Of a stretch of 64,000 bases of DNA, positions 22,701-32,300 are shown piece after piece. Below the pieces are notes generated by a model. It made no database searches and was not told the DNA's origin. It saw only the letters and a program-made list of their open reading frames with translations. This stretch comes from Siderastrea siderea (lineage: Eukaryota; Cnidaria; Anthozoa; Scleractinia; Rhizangiidae), in assembly GCA_964030785.1 (NCBI GenBank), contig OZ034978.1, positions 5,155,001 to 5,219,000 on the forward strand, given 5' to 3'. Position numbers and translations under genes: made by a program. Numbering within the stretch: position 1 is the stretch's first letter; every line of letters begins with the position of its first letter.

Positions 22701-23449
22701 TTTTTGGCTTTGTAATGTGTAATTCAGGTGCAAGTGGGATTTAACCCTTTCTAGATAGCTCTCTAAAGCAACGTATTGCTGTACTGGTGGTTCTCAGTTT
22801 GATATAACAAGGAAAGGATGTGGTTCATTATCTTCCTGTAAATATGCACTGTAGGGGGATTCACGCTATGCAATGTACTATTCTGTAGCGCTATGCCCGC
22901 ACTACGTACTTGCAAAAGTCCAGAAACAGGCCTGACTCCTTTCAACAGTCGGAAGGGGTCACATCAGTGTTTTACATTCGGTGTTAACATTAATGTACTG
23001 TATTATAAAGGTCAGTCAAAAATCTCTTAGATAAAAATTAATATATTTGGTTAAAGTTTCTTTCACAGATCCTTTGTAATTTGATTTATAATGAAGGCCT
23101 ACTAACCCCATCCACATACAAAAAAAATTTCATGCAGAACGTTGGAGAGAGAAAAAATATCATGCAAGCACATACCTCAAGAAAAAAAATTCATGGGGAA
23201 TTAAGGGGTTGAAAAAAAATTTCATGCCTATACCAAATCACCCAACCCCCCCTTCAGAAGTTAAATGGTTGGCCCCTTATACCGTTTAGTATAAGCCTCC
23301 CCGGATGTAAGCCTCTCCGAACCCCCTACGAAGTTGTATAAGCCCAGGGCTTATAAGCGGCAGTTTACGGTAATCGGTCCTTCGGTCCACAGGTTTTCAA
23401 AGTTCTCATTGCGTTGTTTTGTGTCTTGTCTGTTTGTTTTTTGCTTGCT

Positions 23450-23472
23450 TGTTTTTTTTTTTTTTTTTTTTT
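23450..23472. repeat. Poly-T run
   Basis: A T homopolymer follows GTTTGTTTTTTGCTTGCTTG. It could be the tail of an old retroposed sequence on the minus strand, but no body is recognised. Confidence 0.6.
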
Positions 23473-23784
23473 TCGGTTGTTGTTTCCTGTGCATTTCCCC
23501 CTCCAAATCACTTTTCCCAAGGTCAAACTTGACGTCAGGTAAAATCAAGTGCGTGATATTTTGTCGCGTGACTCAAACTAAACAGGCTTGTGAGCTTCCG
23601 GCAAGAAATTATCGTTCCGAAATTTTGCAACGAATACAGAAAAGACGTCTTATAAGAGAAAACTCTTTTGAAGTTCAAATAAGGCAAAATCATTTTATTT
23701 CTGAAGGTTTTTGATTTAAACAAAAGGAGGCGCGATGGAAATAAGTCATTTGGGTTGATTGCCAATGCGCGATGCTTCAGTCAT

Positions 23785-24545
23785 GTTGTTGACCCCGGAC
23801 GTCAAGATGGTTGTAATATGAAAGAGTACGCACAGAACCTGATATTTAGACAATACCATATTCAGGTGAGCTAGACAATACCTTTCCGCTGTGGGTTACA
23901 ACCGAATACCAACCAAAATAGAAGAAATGTCCATATTTTCGGTTATTTGGTCGGAGGTATGTGCCAATTGTTGACGTGTTAATGTTAAAATTATCGGGAT
24001 TTTGAGAGCGTTTGTACTCGGCGCTGATAGAAAGCCCGAAACTAATTTTTAAACCTGGTTTAAGAACGGCATTTCCTCTTTCAAGAATTCTGAATTTCAA
24101 GCGATTCGGTGTTTTACCGGGAAGGGAAACTTTCTCTTGAAAAAATGAGAATTCCGAGCAAGCGAATTTTAGTGATTTTCAGCAGCTCGCCATGACCTTG
24201 AAAATTAATCCACAAAAGTATAATTTAACTCAAAGTACTTGTAAACTCTTCAAGAGAAAATTTCTAAGCTCAAAACAGGATTTTTCTATGAAGAGAATTA
24301 AGCAGAGCGAAGTTTACGAGAAGGTATGATTCGCGTTTATTCGGGGTGTTTGTAGAAACACGTAATGCGGTAAAGGTTTTTTAATTTTTTGGAGGTTTAA
24401 AAATAGTCTCCCGACAAAAAATGCCACCACGTTTCTAGTGCTACCATAAGGTATCTCTGGGCAAAAAACGGAGAATTTTGATTTTTCATCATGTGCCACA
24501 TATTTTCGATTTCGCTCAGTCTTAGTGGACATTGCCTCTTAAAAA
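23785..24545 (-). repeat. Right arm of the inverted repeat (partner 16980-17755), with an open frame
   Basis: The minus strand matches 16980-17755. Unlike the left arm, it keeps a frame open from about 24175 to a stop at 23846 that reads through LPGKTPN, FRILERGNAVLKPGLKISFG and YFGWYSVVTHSGKVL. The homologous words in the other arm (GKTPNHLK, RILERRN, KISFGL) suggest a formerly coding sequence. I do not recognise the family. Confidence 0.75.
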
Positions 24546-25420
24546 TCGATCATAATAGTTTTAGAATCATCGCGACTAAATTTTATTTAAATCCTTGATC
24601 TGAAGCATGCGTACGTCGATTCACGTTGATCGTTCCCGATCTTGCTAGATGTAGTGATAGCTCAAGTTGTGCCTTGATAAGCAATGCAGAAATGCATAAA
24701 ATCAAGAAAACCTCCACAAGTTTGTCCAGTCCTCAACTTTGACGGACGAGCCAATCTGCGAGAACTGCTGGTCCAACCTCGTTCCTCGCATAAAATCCTC
24801 CATGTTTGGATTTCGAGTTGGAAACTCCGGGCGTGTCAAAAGCCCGGCGGTTAGGCAAATGCCCGGCCCCCGGGCCGCGCCAAATTTGCCAATGCCCCAC
24901 CCCCGGACTGACAAGGCTCACAAATGCCCCGCAGTTGCCCGGGGGGAGATGGGTGCCGCTGGAATTGACAGATGCATAAACGTTGTGCAATATATTAACA
25001 TTATATTTACCGTTTCCTTTTCGGAGACAAACCTTAATTTGTTCAATATGCTTCCAGCATTTCAGATTGTGCGGGGCAAATTGTCAAAGCGATGGCATGT
25101 CTGTGGAAGTGTGGGGGCGTTCATTTAAGTTTCGGGGGGGAGGGGAATCCACCCTGAAGTTCAAACCCTTTGCCTTTAATATACTTATGATACTGGTCTT
25201 TATCGAAATGGTTCCCCTTCCACATACCTGGAACAAAAATTGCACATTTTTTTTATACCATTAAAGCCAAAATAATGGACCATACCGAGATTTTACTAGT
25301 CATTTAAGGGCTCAAGGCTTTCGTACATCGACGTTGTGATTGTTGCCGCAATTTTGCAAACATTTTAAGTACTTAGACCTACCTGCCATCTCTTTCAGTT
25401 TAAAGTGTATTTCGGCGTCC
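24546..25420. other. Stretch containing a GC-rich repeat at 24830-24960
   Basis: The part at 24830-24960 is rich in CCCGGCGG, AAATGCCCGGCCCCC and CAAATGCCCCGCAGTTG words and resembles 16600-16700. The rest shows no supported gene. Confidence 0.5.
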
Positions 25421-26050
25421 CTTTAAGGACGTTCGTGCCCAAAATCTTCCCACGTTCAGATTTTTTCCAAACCTTTGCTGCAGTTAGATAATGACCAACT
25501 CATGTCAGAAAAGTAAATTAAAAGATAGTGGGGTCACCGTGCTCGTTTCGGAGATAAAGCATATTGGAAATGTTGCGTTTTTAGAAGCTTTGGTTATGTA
25601 GGGCGAAATCGGCTTTCTTGCTACATTAATAGGAATAAAATAAGTTAAGCGGAGGACTCTAGATAATGTTGATTTATTTATTCCATCGCAAAGTGGCCTA
25701 TTTAGTACATTTTTGCTGGTAATATCGTTTCTTCATGTAAAATTAGGCTCGCAGAAGGGTAATTGTAAGTCATATATACCTGCATTCGAGGAAAAATTCG
25801 ATCTTTTTCGGTAATAGCAATACAATTAAAACTTCCCACGTTCAGAATTTTTTTGTTTTTGGAAAAAATGCAGAGAACCAGTAAAGGAAGTGATTTATCG
25901 AAAAAGAGAATGGGGTCACTGTCAATTAAGAGAGTCAAGCACGTTTATAGTTATAAAAATACCCACCACCACTGTATTTGTCTATATTTCTTACTCAGCG
26001 TGCGCGCTCGATGCATGACGTGGCATGACCTTGCAATGCCCTTTACCGAC
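25421..26050. repeat. Probable dispersed repeat with internal direct echo
   Basis: CTTCCCACGTTCAGATTTTT at about 25447 recurs as CTTCCCACGTTCAGAATTTT at about 25832, and GGGGTCACCGT/GGGGTCACTGT recurs at about 25530 and 25913. This suggests a diverged internal duplication or two fragments of one repeat family. No coding signal. Confidence 0.55.
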
Positions 26051-26258
26051 CCAATTTAGTAAGGACAATGGCAAATAAGAGCAATTATAATTCAGCTCGT
26101 CGCGCAATTGTTGCGTAGTAACAATATTCCTGTTGTTGAAATGTCAGCCGTCGCCTCCTCATGCGCATGGGTTAGGGGGAGGAGAGTGCTGACCTTTCAG
26201 ACTATATTAGTGCCTACAGTGCATTGCTTTTAACACACATTTTATTTTGCGACGTCAG

Positions 26259-26432
26259 GATTAGCTGTAGTTGCAGAAGGTAATTTGAGTGCTGAAGCCA
26301 CACCAACCACGGAAGCTCATACACAAAACCTTGCTAACAGGCTAATGGGATGGGCCCTCAAGTCTGGTGCTTCTCGAAGGGTTAGATTTATGAACAGTCA
26401 GAAAACCTGTCTAGCCGCAACATTTAGAATTG
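26259..26432 (+). CDS. Possible isolated exon with a GWALKS motif
   Basis: A plus-strand frame lies between an acceptor-like GACGTCAG (ending 26258) and a strong donor GTGAGT (from 26433), 174 bp. It encodes ANRLMGWALKSGASRRVRF and continues to TFRIG at the donor. From memory, G-WALK-x plus RF-x-x-x-x-K patterns occur near the C-terminus of a cnidarian-expanded protein family. No neighbouring exon was found, so it may be an orphan exon or pseudogene fragment. Confidence 0.35.
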
Positions 26433-28100
26433 GTGAGTAATTTGGTCAGAAATGAGAAAAGCAGTGAAAAGTCTTACTTCGACAAAATCAAGTTGCTTGG
26501 CGTGGGTGGTACCTGCTAGAAGTAATGACGTTTTGGTCAAAATGAGTTTTTGTGAGTTGTGCCCATACTTGCATAATTTATGCATGTTACGGCAAAAAGT
26601 GTTTCTCTAGTAACACTCAGTTGTGTAATTTCAGAAACTATCAGGACCTCAGCACTAACGGAGTGTTTTGAACAAGCATAGTGTATTTTCCCCTCAGAGT
26701 TTTCAACATTTGAGGAAAGGAGTGAAATGAATCTTAGCATAATAGCCCCTAAATTATGCTTATATTCCATTGCCTTCTTTTATTTCTGTTTGACTATAGA
26801 TTGGCTAGAGATTGCTTTCTTTCAAGTAAAACCACTCTACTTTAAAGAAAAGGAAGCTACAGTAAATATCGGAAGAGTTACTTTCGTTTTTTTGGCTTTT
26901 TTCGAGTACCTTGGTAACAGACCTCTCTAAGATAAGATGGCCTCCGAATGAAAGCTTTTTTAGCAAAGAACTGTTTACAGCCTCTCAGTTTCCTCGACGC
27001 AAAGGAAAGAACGCAATGGAAACCGCAAGCCAAAGGGCGTGGAACGGGGTCGAACGAGAAAAAGTATATATTTTTTATTTTTCTTGCTCCATGCCCCCAC
27101 CCCCACCCCCACGCGCTGCACTGTCGCGCTCTCTTCTAGTCTTCCTATTTCGCGCGACCAACGATCTTAGAAAGATCTTACAAAAATAGAGGACTGCGAG
27201 CAGTTCATGTTAGTAAAGTACATTTCAGCTGTGGTCTTCAATCGAGCCATCAGGAGAAAAAAACACCGCTGACCTTTTAGATTGCGTGACCTACAACAAC
27301 TCGGTCGGCGAGCTTGTCTTGAGTCTTTTGAATATACCAAGCACTTCGTTCTTCTGTCAGAACGTTTCGATTTTCTAAAAGAAAAAGGCGTCACAACGAC
27401 AGGAGCATTCATGGACACGCATTTCTCGTCTTTTGGAGTAGTGTTAAGGCTGAAATGGGGCATAAAGCTATAAAGTGGCAACAGAAGTGATGTTCGTGAC
27501 GTAGCGTGCAATAACCGCTTGTTGACCTGTGGAGTTGAAGAGGCAATTTGATAGGAAAATGGACTATAATTCAATCGTCAACCATTATCTTTGAGAGGTA
27601 AGCTGACAATAAGGTTTCTTGCAGAGTTTATGAGCCAGTTCGAGGTAATTTGTGAAGTTTATGTTCGAGTTTGGGTATTATTTACCCAGGACGTTGCAAG
27701 TTGTTGACATGTTAGCGTTGTGATTTTGCCAAAATAACTCTCGCTCTTTCTTGCGAGCGATGAATTAAGTACCAAACTAGTTTTTATATTCTAGGTAAGA
27801 ACAACACTTCCAGATATTGCAACCGAATATTTGAGTCAATCTGAGTTATACCGGACATAGAACTGATGCTTTGAAAAAGTACTCTAGATTGAGATTTTCA
27901 AACATCAAAATATTGGCTATCTTTGCTCCATCGCAAGAAATTTAGGATTACATCTATAATCCTACTTTTAGGCTCAAAGTTTTCGTTAATATGTCCTAAG
28001 TCAATATCTGAATTCGTTCAAGTCTAGTTTCCCTTTGCGCTTCAGGCAAGCCAAGGTTTTAACGGTCGTGGAAATCGATTTTATTTTAGGCATTTTGAGG
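26433..28100. other. Stretch with no recognised gene
   Basis: It includes a C-rich tract (about 27090-27113) and several short frames (for example 27167-27574, minus) without recognisable motifs. Nothing here can be supported as a gene. Confidence 0.35.
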
Positions 28101-28429
28101 CAATGTACGGCCGTAACGCCAGGGTGCATTCCGTGTACGTCCCACGCCGAAGATACGTCAAGAGTTTCGAAGTTGTACGCCAAGCGGCCGCCGAGGCGCC
28201 GGCGCCCACAACCTCATCCCCAGTCCCCAAGCTAAGCTCTCTCCTCTTCCCGCCCGCGAATGCGAAAGAGAGGCGAAGTAACGAGGACAAGAAAGTTGAT
28301 GGACTAAAAACTTATCGTTCCGTTTATTTGTTCATGTTTATAATTACTAGTACAACTTTCTAACGTCACTACAAATATGCAGACAGTGACAAGCCATTCT
28401 ACTGGACTAATGCAACGAGGCAATTTTCA

Positions 28430-29000
28430 GAGCTCTCAAGTTGATTTGTCGCCAAAGAGTGAGATTTTTGAAGGGTGTTTGACGGCGTAGCCGTCTATTG
28501 TGACGGTAAAGGCGTCAACTTTCTAGGGAGGTTTGGGGGCATGCTCCCCAGAAAATTTTGAAAAATTGAAGTAGCTAAGACGTGTTTTCCTTTATTATGA
28601 GCGGAAATGTGACCCTTCGAAAGTATCTATTTAGATTCCAGATTTTTCTTTTAAATGGACTAATATCAACTCTTTCTTAACATTCCGACTTATCCAGAAG
28701 TCAAATTAACATGTCATATCTCCGAAAAACAGGAGTTTCTTCTACATGCTGTCACTCTGATGCTCTTTGTTGTAGTTGTAGTTCCAAGTAGCTTTCTTGG
28801 CACTGACCAACTAATCTGCAGGTGGTTCCAAAGATGACTCCTTGTTCGCCGTTTTCATAGTAAGCAGAGAGGCCAGTGTACCATCCATCTGGAGAAAGGG
28901 CCGAAATGTTGTTTTGTTTTTCCTTACTAGAGAAAAACTCTCTCTTCACCGGCATTTCAATGTGGTAGAACAAGAACTGCACGAGAATTTCCATTGTTAG
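28430..29000 (-). repeat. Segment inverted relative to 22050-22700, with an open peptide frame
   Basis: This is the partner of 22050-22700. On the minus strand, 28994-28752 is open for 80 codons and encodes LFYHIEMPVKREFFSSKEK, SPDGWYTGLSAYYENGEQG and VIFGTTCRLVGQC. A GC-rich motif GGGGGCATGCTCCCC lies at about 28535-28550. The intact frame, compared with the broken one at 22 kb, suggests this is nearer the source. It may be an exon of an unknown gene or the coding part of a transposable element. Confidence 0.6.
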
Positions 29001-29439
29001 AAGTTAGAAAGCGTTGGAAGCCAGTACAAAGGGAACATGGAATGAATTATTCCCAGAATGATGGTTCATTAGGGAGTCACTTAACTTAAGCAGCAATTTT
29101 CTGCCTCAAAATGAACTGTTTAAATCAAAAACCTTAAATCCGTGAGAAATAATACTTGTAGCATGAGGGCGTAAGATTGCATTCGTTTGCGAGCTCTGAA
29201 TCTTTAAGTACCAAACTGTCGTATCAACGAGACGCAAAGTGACTCAAGTCCGATTTTCCTCTGATTTACTTGCCATTTGCTTGAAAGGCTATCATACTCG
29301 TGTATTCTTTTGTTCTTTATTGGTCGACAACCGCTGACCGAGGAGCCCGTGGACTCTAAATCTTGAGCCAGGGATGGTGAAATCCCGGATATTATTCGGT
29401 GTCCACAAGTTTATTATTTACCCGGGATTATTTAAACGG

Positions 29440-29625
29440 CAAAAATTTTCACACGCCAAGGTGGTTACCTCGGCTACACGCCAGCGTACAATATCGTTAA
29501 TATGAGGTAAGCTTACACCCTCCTACGCCGCGCTGGCTTGGTCTTACGCCGCTTTACGCCAAAGACCACGATCGTACGCCAGTACGCCGAGCGATTTGGA
29601 AACCCACGCCGAAGATCTTCCGGAA
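29440..29625. repeat. Cluster of ACGCC words
   Basis: Within 185 bp the word ACGCC occurs about eight times (for example TACACGCCAGCGTAC, CTACGCCGCG, TTTACGCCAAAG, CGTACGCCAGTACGCCGAGC). Three more lie at 28110-28190. It has no coding signal and immediately precedes the tandem array. Confidence 0.6.
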
Positions 29626-30309
29626 AATGTATGCAAAATGCTGCGTGGGCCTCGTGGAGCGTGAAGAGATTCATTATCGCCTCACAGGAAACTTGAAAAC
29701 ATGTTCTTTCTTGTAGTACGCAGTGGATAAGAATGTGAAGGTCTCGTATTCAGTATCGAGGAAGAGTATGTTGAACAATCCAAGAAAACTTTGTCTTAAA
29801 TACGCTCAACAGTGTGTTGAGCGACATTTCTGAGGGCAAGAATGAACCTGAGTATCGAACACAATGTACATGATGTATTACAAGATTGGAATCCTCTCTC
29901 CAAGCGAATAGAAGTGAATAGCGCTCTTGTTTATCAAATTAGGCTTTACTAGCTAAGGACTAGATCCATGTAGAATTTAACTGTTGGGTCAAAATGATGC
30001 AAATTAACGCTTCTAGAATAGAACGCTTCCTAAAGTAACGTGAATGTTTTAATTTCGTGTTAATTTCATGGATTTCAATCATAGATTTTGTATTTTTACT
30101 CTAGGTAGCCCATTTAATTCAAGTAGTCTATTTGCTAGTCTATCAGGGTGGTCCATGGACAGGGCGTTCAAGGAAATGTTTTGCGCGGAAATTTTACCAG
30201 TGACTGATTTGTTCTCTACGAGCAACTCACTTACTTCTTTCACTCCCGAGAGCGCAGATCAGTAAACTGGAAAAAATACAAATTTTGGGTCTCAAAATAA
30301 TGAAAAACA

Positions 30310-30660
30310 AATAGCATTACAAGAAAGTACTGTTCAGCAGCTTCGTGAATGGTCATACAACGCTTAAGGATTTCATCCACACACTCAAAAGTAAGACCCA
30401 TCTTGAACACCATAATAAACAGCACCACAGGAAAGTACTGCTCAGTAGCTTTCATTTGAATGGTCACACTTCAGGATTTTATCCGCAGATTCATAACCTA
30501 GGACCATCTTGTACAGTAGAACGAAACAATACCTCAGGTATTGCTCAGAAGCTCGTCGTTTGAATCGTCACACTTAACGATTTTATCAACAGATAAAAAC
30601 GATAGAATCAACTTGCACTTCACTGATTAAACAGCACCACAGGAAAGTACTGCTCAGTAG
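30310..30660. repeat. Minisatellite, period about 103-109 bp, in array copy 1
   Basis: GAAAGTACTGYTCAGYAGC recurs at about 30323 and 30431, then as a variant near 30540, then at about 30643. Each is followed by a GAATGGTCA or GAATCGTCA word and a TTTTATC or TTTCATCC word. Copy 2 of the array has lost one period, and copy 3 (40985-41415) keeps it. Confidence 0.9.
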
Positions 30661-30810
30661 CAAACGGATTCAGTCGAGCCGCTAGTGTGGTCACGACTCT
30701 AGCTGCTCGACACGCGCACACGTTTCGACGCGGCCGGCGATTTTCGCGCTCGCTCGTCCCTTGACTATCCCAGAGCGGAAAGAGAGACTACTCGTAGTTA
30801 ACCGACATGG
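30655..30810. repeat. GC-rich SINE-like piece shared by array copies and 42950 region
   Basis: It contains CGAGCCGCTAGTGTGGTCAC and CCCAGAGCGGAAAGAGAGAC. It recurs at 35990-36130, and an inverse related word (TCTCTTTCCGCTCAGGGATA) lies at about 42961. No polymerase III boxes are evident, so calling it a SINE is a guess. Confidence 0.5.
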
Positions 30811-31399
30811 GGTAATCCCCTTTGTTCAACGATGTGACCAAACATTTGGTCACATTGTTGTGTCAGCATATAAGCGAATTCAACGTTGCAATATTAACCC
30901 CTGAGAAGTAAAGAAATGTTGGATCCAAAGTTTTTCGTTTCAACACCTTTCAACATGATTTAACACATACATATCCACCATCACTCAACAAGGTAGCCAA
31001 ACATGTGCAACATTGAATTCACCAGTGATGGACGTTGTTGAATGTTTAAGAAAATTTTGGATCCGTTTTTCTGGGACCTCATTAGGTTTCAAGCTTGAAA
31101 TGTTGTATTACGTGACTCTGTCACGCAAACTTAACATCTAGCGGAAGTAAATTTAAAGTGGCGTTTCAATACATGCGTAAAGAAAGTACAGTTCTTATTG
31201 GCCGTACTGGTTTTCTTTTCTACAGACTGAGAAGAAATACACGGTCACTCAAACTTCAGAACTTGACTAAATCTACTTTCAGTACTTTGCAAATAGCCGG
31301 TGCATTCTATTTATCAGGCTCGGAAGTGATCGAAATACTCCAATCGTATCCATCTTGGCGACCTTTGCGGTTTTCCTTTTAGGTGTTTTGCCAAATTAA

Positions 31400-31464
31400 C
31401 CAATCAGAGATGTGACATTTCGATCCTACGAAATTTGATCTTTTAGAACTTCAGACTATAAATA
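31400..31464 (+). promoter_or_regulatory. CCAAT box and TATA box of H2B-like gene copy 1
   Basis: CCAATCA lies at 31400-31406 and TATAAATA at 31457-31464, which puts the predicted cap site near 31487 and gives a leader of about 30 nt before the ATG at 31516. A CCAAT-TATA pair with a very short leader is the usual layout of replication-dependent histone promoters. Both boxes are unchanged in the second copy. Confidence 0.8.
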
Positions 31465-31515
31465 GCGCACAGTGCGATATCGACGGGACTCCAATTGATC
31501 CGGAGAAGAGATAGA

Positions 31516-31770
31516 ATGGGAGACAAAGACGATTCGAAACGTTCAAAGCGGCATAAGACGATGGCCGAGGACAGTACAGAAGTTATGGACGTTATAAAGT
31601 CGTTCGTTAACGGATACTTTATGCGTCAGGCTAAAGATGCCTTGAAACTAGCGCGGGAAACTAACAACATGAACTCCCCAGAAATCCAAATGACCATAAG
31701 GCTAATTTTAGCCCAAGAGCTTGAGAAGTTTAAGGAACGGGTAAAGCCAAGTTCGAGCGGTCGTGAGTGA
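31516..31770 (+). CDS. Short histone H2B-like protein, copy 1 (84 aa)
   Basis: This intronless frame starts at an ATG with A at -3 and G at +4. The basic N-terminus (residues 4-14, KDDSKRSKRHK) is followed directly by an H2B-type alpha-2 helix, MDVIKSFVNGYFMRQAKDAL (24-43), with the SFVN-x-x-F signature. Then come KLA (44-46), an L2 loop two residues shorter than in H2B, SPEIQ-x-x-x-RL in alpha-3 (54-63), and an EL-x-K alpha-C start (68-71). The tail ends after residue 84. Canonical H2B is about 120-125 aa; here the long tail and helix alpha-1 are missing. The TATA position excludes an upstream alpha-1. CCAAT, TATA and a histone 3' stem-loop flank it. It could pair with an H2A-type partner or act as a germline or chaperone-binding variant. 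Function is inferred. Confidence 0.88.
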   Translation: MGDKDDSKRSKRHKTMAEDSTEVMDVIKSFVNGYFMRQAKDALKLARETNNMNSPEIQMTIRLILAQELEKFKERVKPSSSGRE

Positions 31771-31798
31771 GGCGGGCTCGGCCCACGTACAAAAAAAC

Positions 31799-31814
31799 GG
31801 CTCTTCTAGGAGCC
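31799..31814 (+). terminator. Histone 3' stem-loop of H2B-like gene copy 1
   Basis: GGCTCTTCTAGGAGCC forms a six-pair stem (one T-G pair) with a four-base loop and is followed by ACCA, matching the replication-dependent histone mRNA 3'-end signal. It lies 28 nt after the TGA stop. It predicts a non-polyadenylated, S-phase-linked mRNA. Confidence 0.93.
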
Positions 31815-31869
31815 ACCAGAACTGTCAAAAGTCACTGATCAATGCTGATTTATTGCGTGATTTGAATTC

Positions 31870-32205
31870 AATTTGTGTACATGCAGTTTGCCGTCTATGG
31901 GCCTGATCCCGGGCCGGGACTCTCATATGAAAGGGACGGGGATGCTCGTCGGAAAATTGGAATTTAAAAACGCCTAAAGGAGACCAATCTGGGCGTGGCT
32001 CAGGCGTTATTTTCACCCATAAGGACTCTTTTCATAAATCATAGGGCTATGACGAAATATAGAAAGAGCCAAAATATAGCCTGCCAAAATTTTAATTGCA
32101 TTTTTCAACTGAGTTGAAAAGTAAATTGGCCACCGTAAAGAAATTGAAAGCTGACGTTTTAGCCCTTGGTATGTCTTCGTCATAAATCCAAACTTTCGTG
32201 CTTCA

Positions 32206-32239
<34 letters not shown>

Positions 32240-32300
32240 ACCCATGTATATTTAGACTAAAAATTGAACTGAAATTGTGCATTTTCCATCTCACTTCGTG
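31870..32300. repeat. Dispersed repeats downstream of H2B-like gene copy 1
   Basis: The first part (TCATATGAAAGGGACGGGGA, GATGCTCGTCGG, GGAGACCAATCTGGGCGTGG) matches words in the MITE at 52768-53119. The second part (CAACTGAGTTGA, GAAAGCTGACGTTT, AGCACCACAGTTTCTTTAGA) is the inverse of the 20085-20270 repeat. Both are retained in array copy 2 (37190-37610). Confidence 0.8.

Larger units (their letters stand above)
20955..23277. mobile_element. Inner element with GGGGCCAACCATTTAACTTC inverted ends
   Basis: The left end GGGGCCAACCATTTAACTTC followed by a G-run is inverted at the right as a C-run and GAAGTTAAATGGTTGGCCCC. TTA flanks both sides, a candidate 3-bp target duplication of the TWA type used by PIF/Harbinger elements. 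It contains a broken Penelope-like RT and a segment shared with 28.4-29.0 kb. It may be a composite formed by successive insertions. Confidence 0.7.
20641..23370. mobile_element. 2.7-kb element with ACCGTAAACTGCCGCTTATA inverted ends, nested inside
   Basis: The left end ACCGTAAACTGCCGCTTATA is matched by the exact inverse at the right end (to 23370), and both ends continue with pyrimidine-rich AAGCCC words. The flanks give a candidate AAT (or TA) target duplication. It encodes no transposase. It has been invaded by another inverted-repeat element at 20955-23277. Confidence 0.75.

Noticed and set aside
27167..27574. 135-codon minus-strand frame
   Set aside because: Composition is ordinary, no domain or homologous copy is seen and no splice partners were found. 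It is likely chance.
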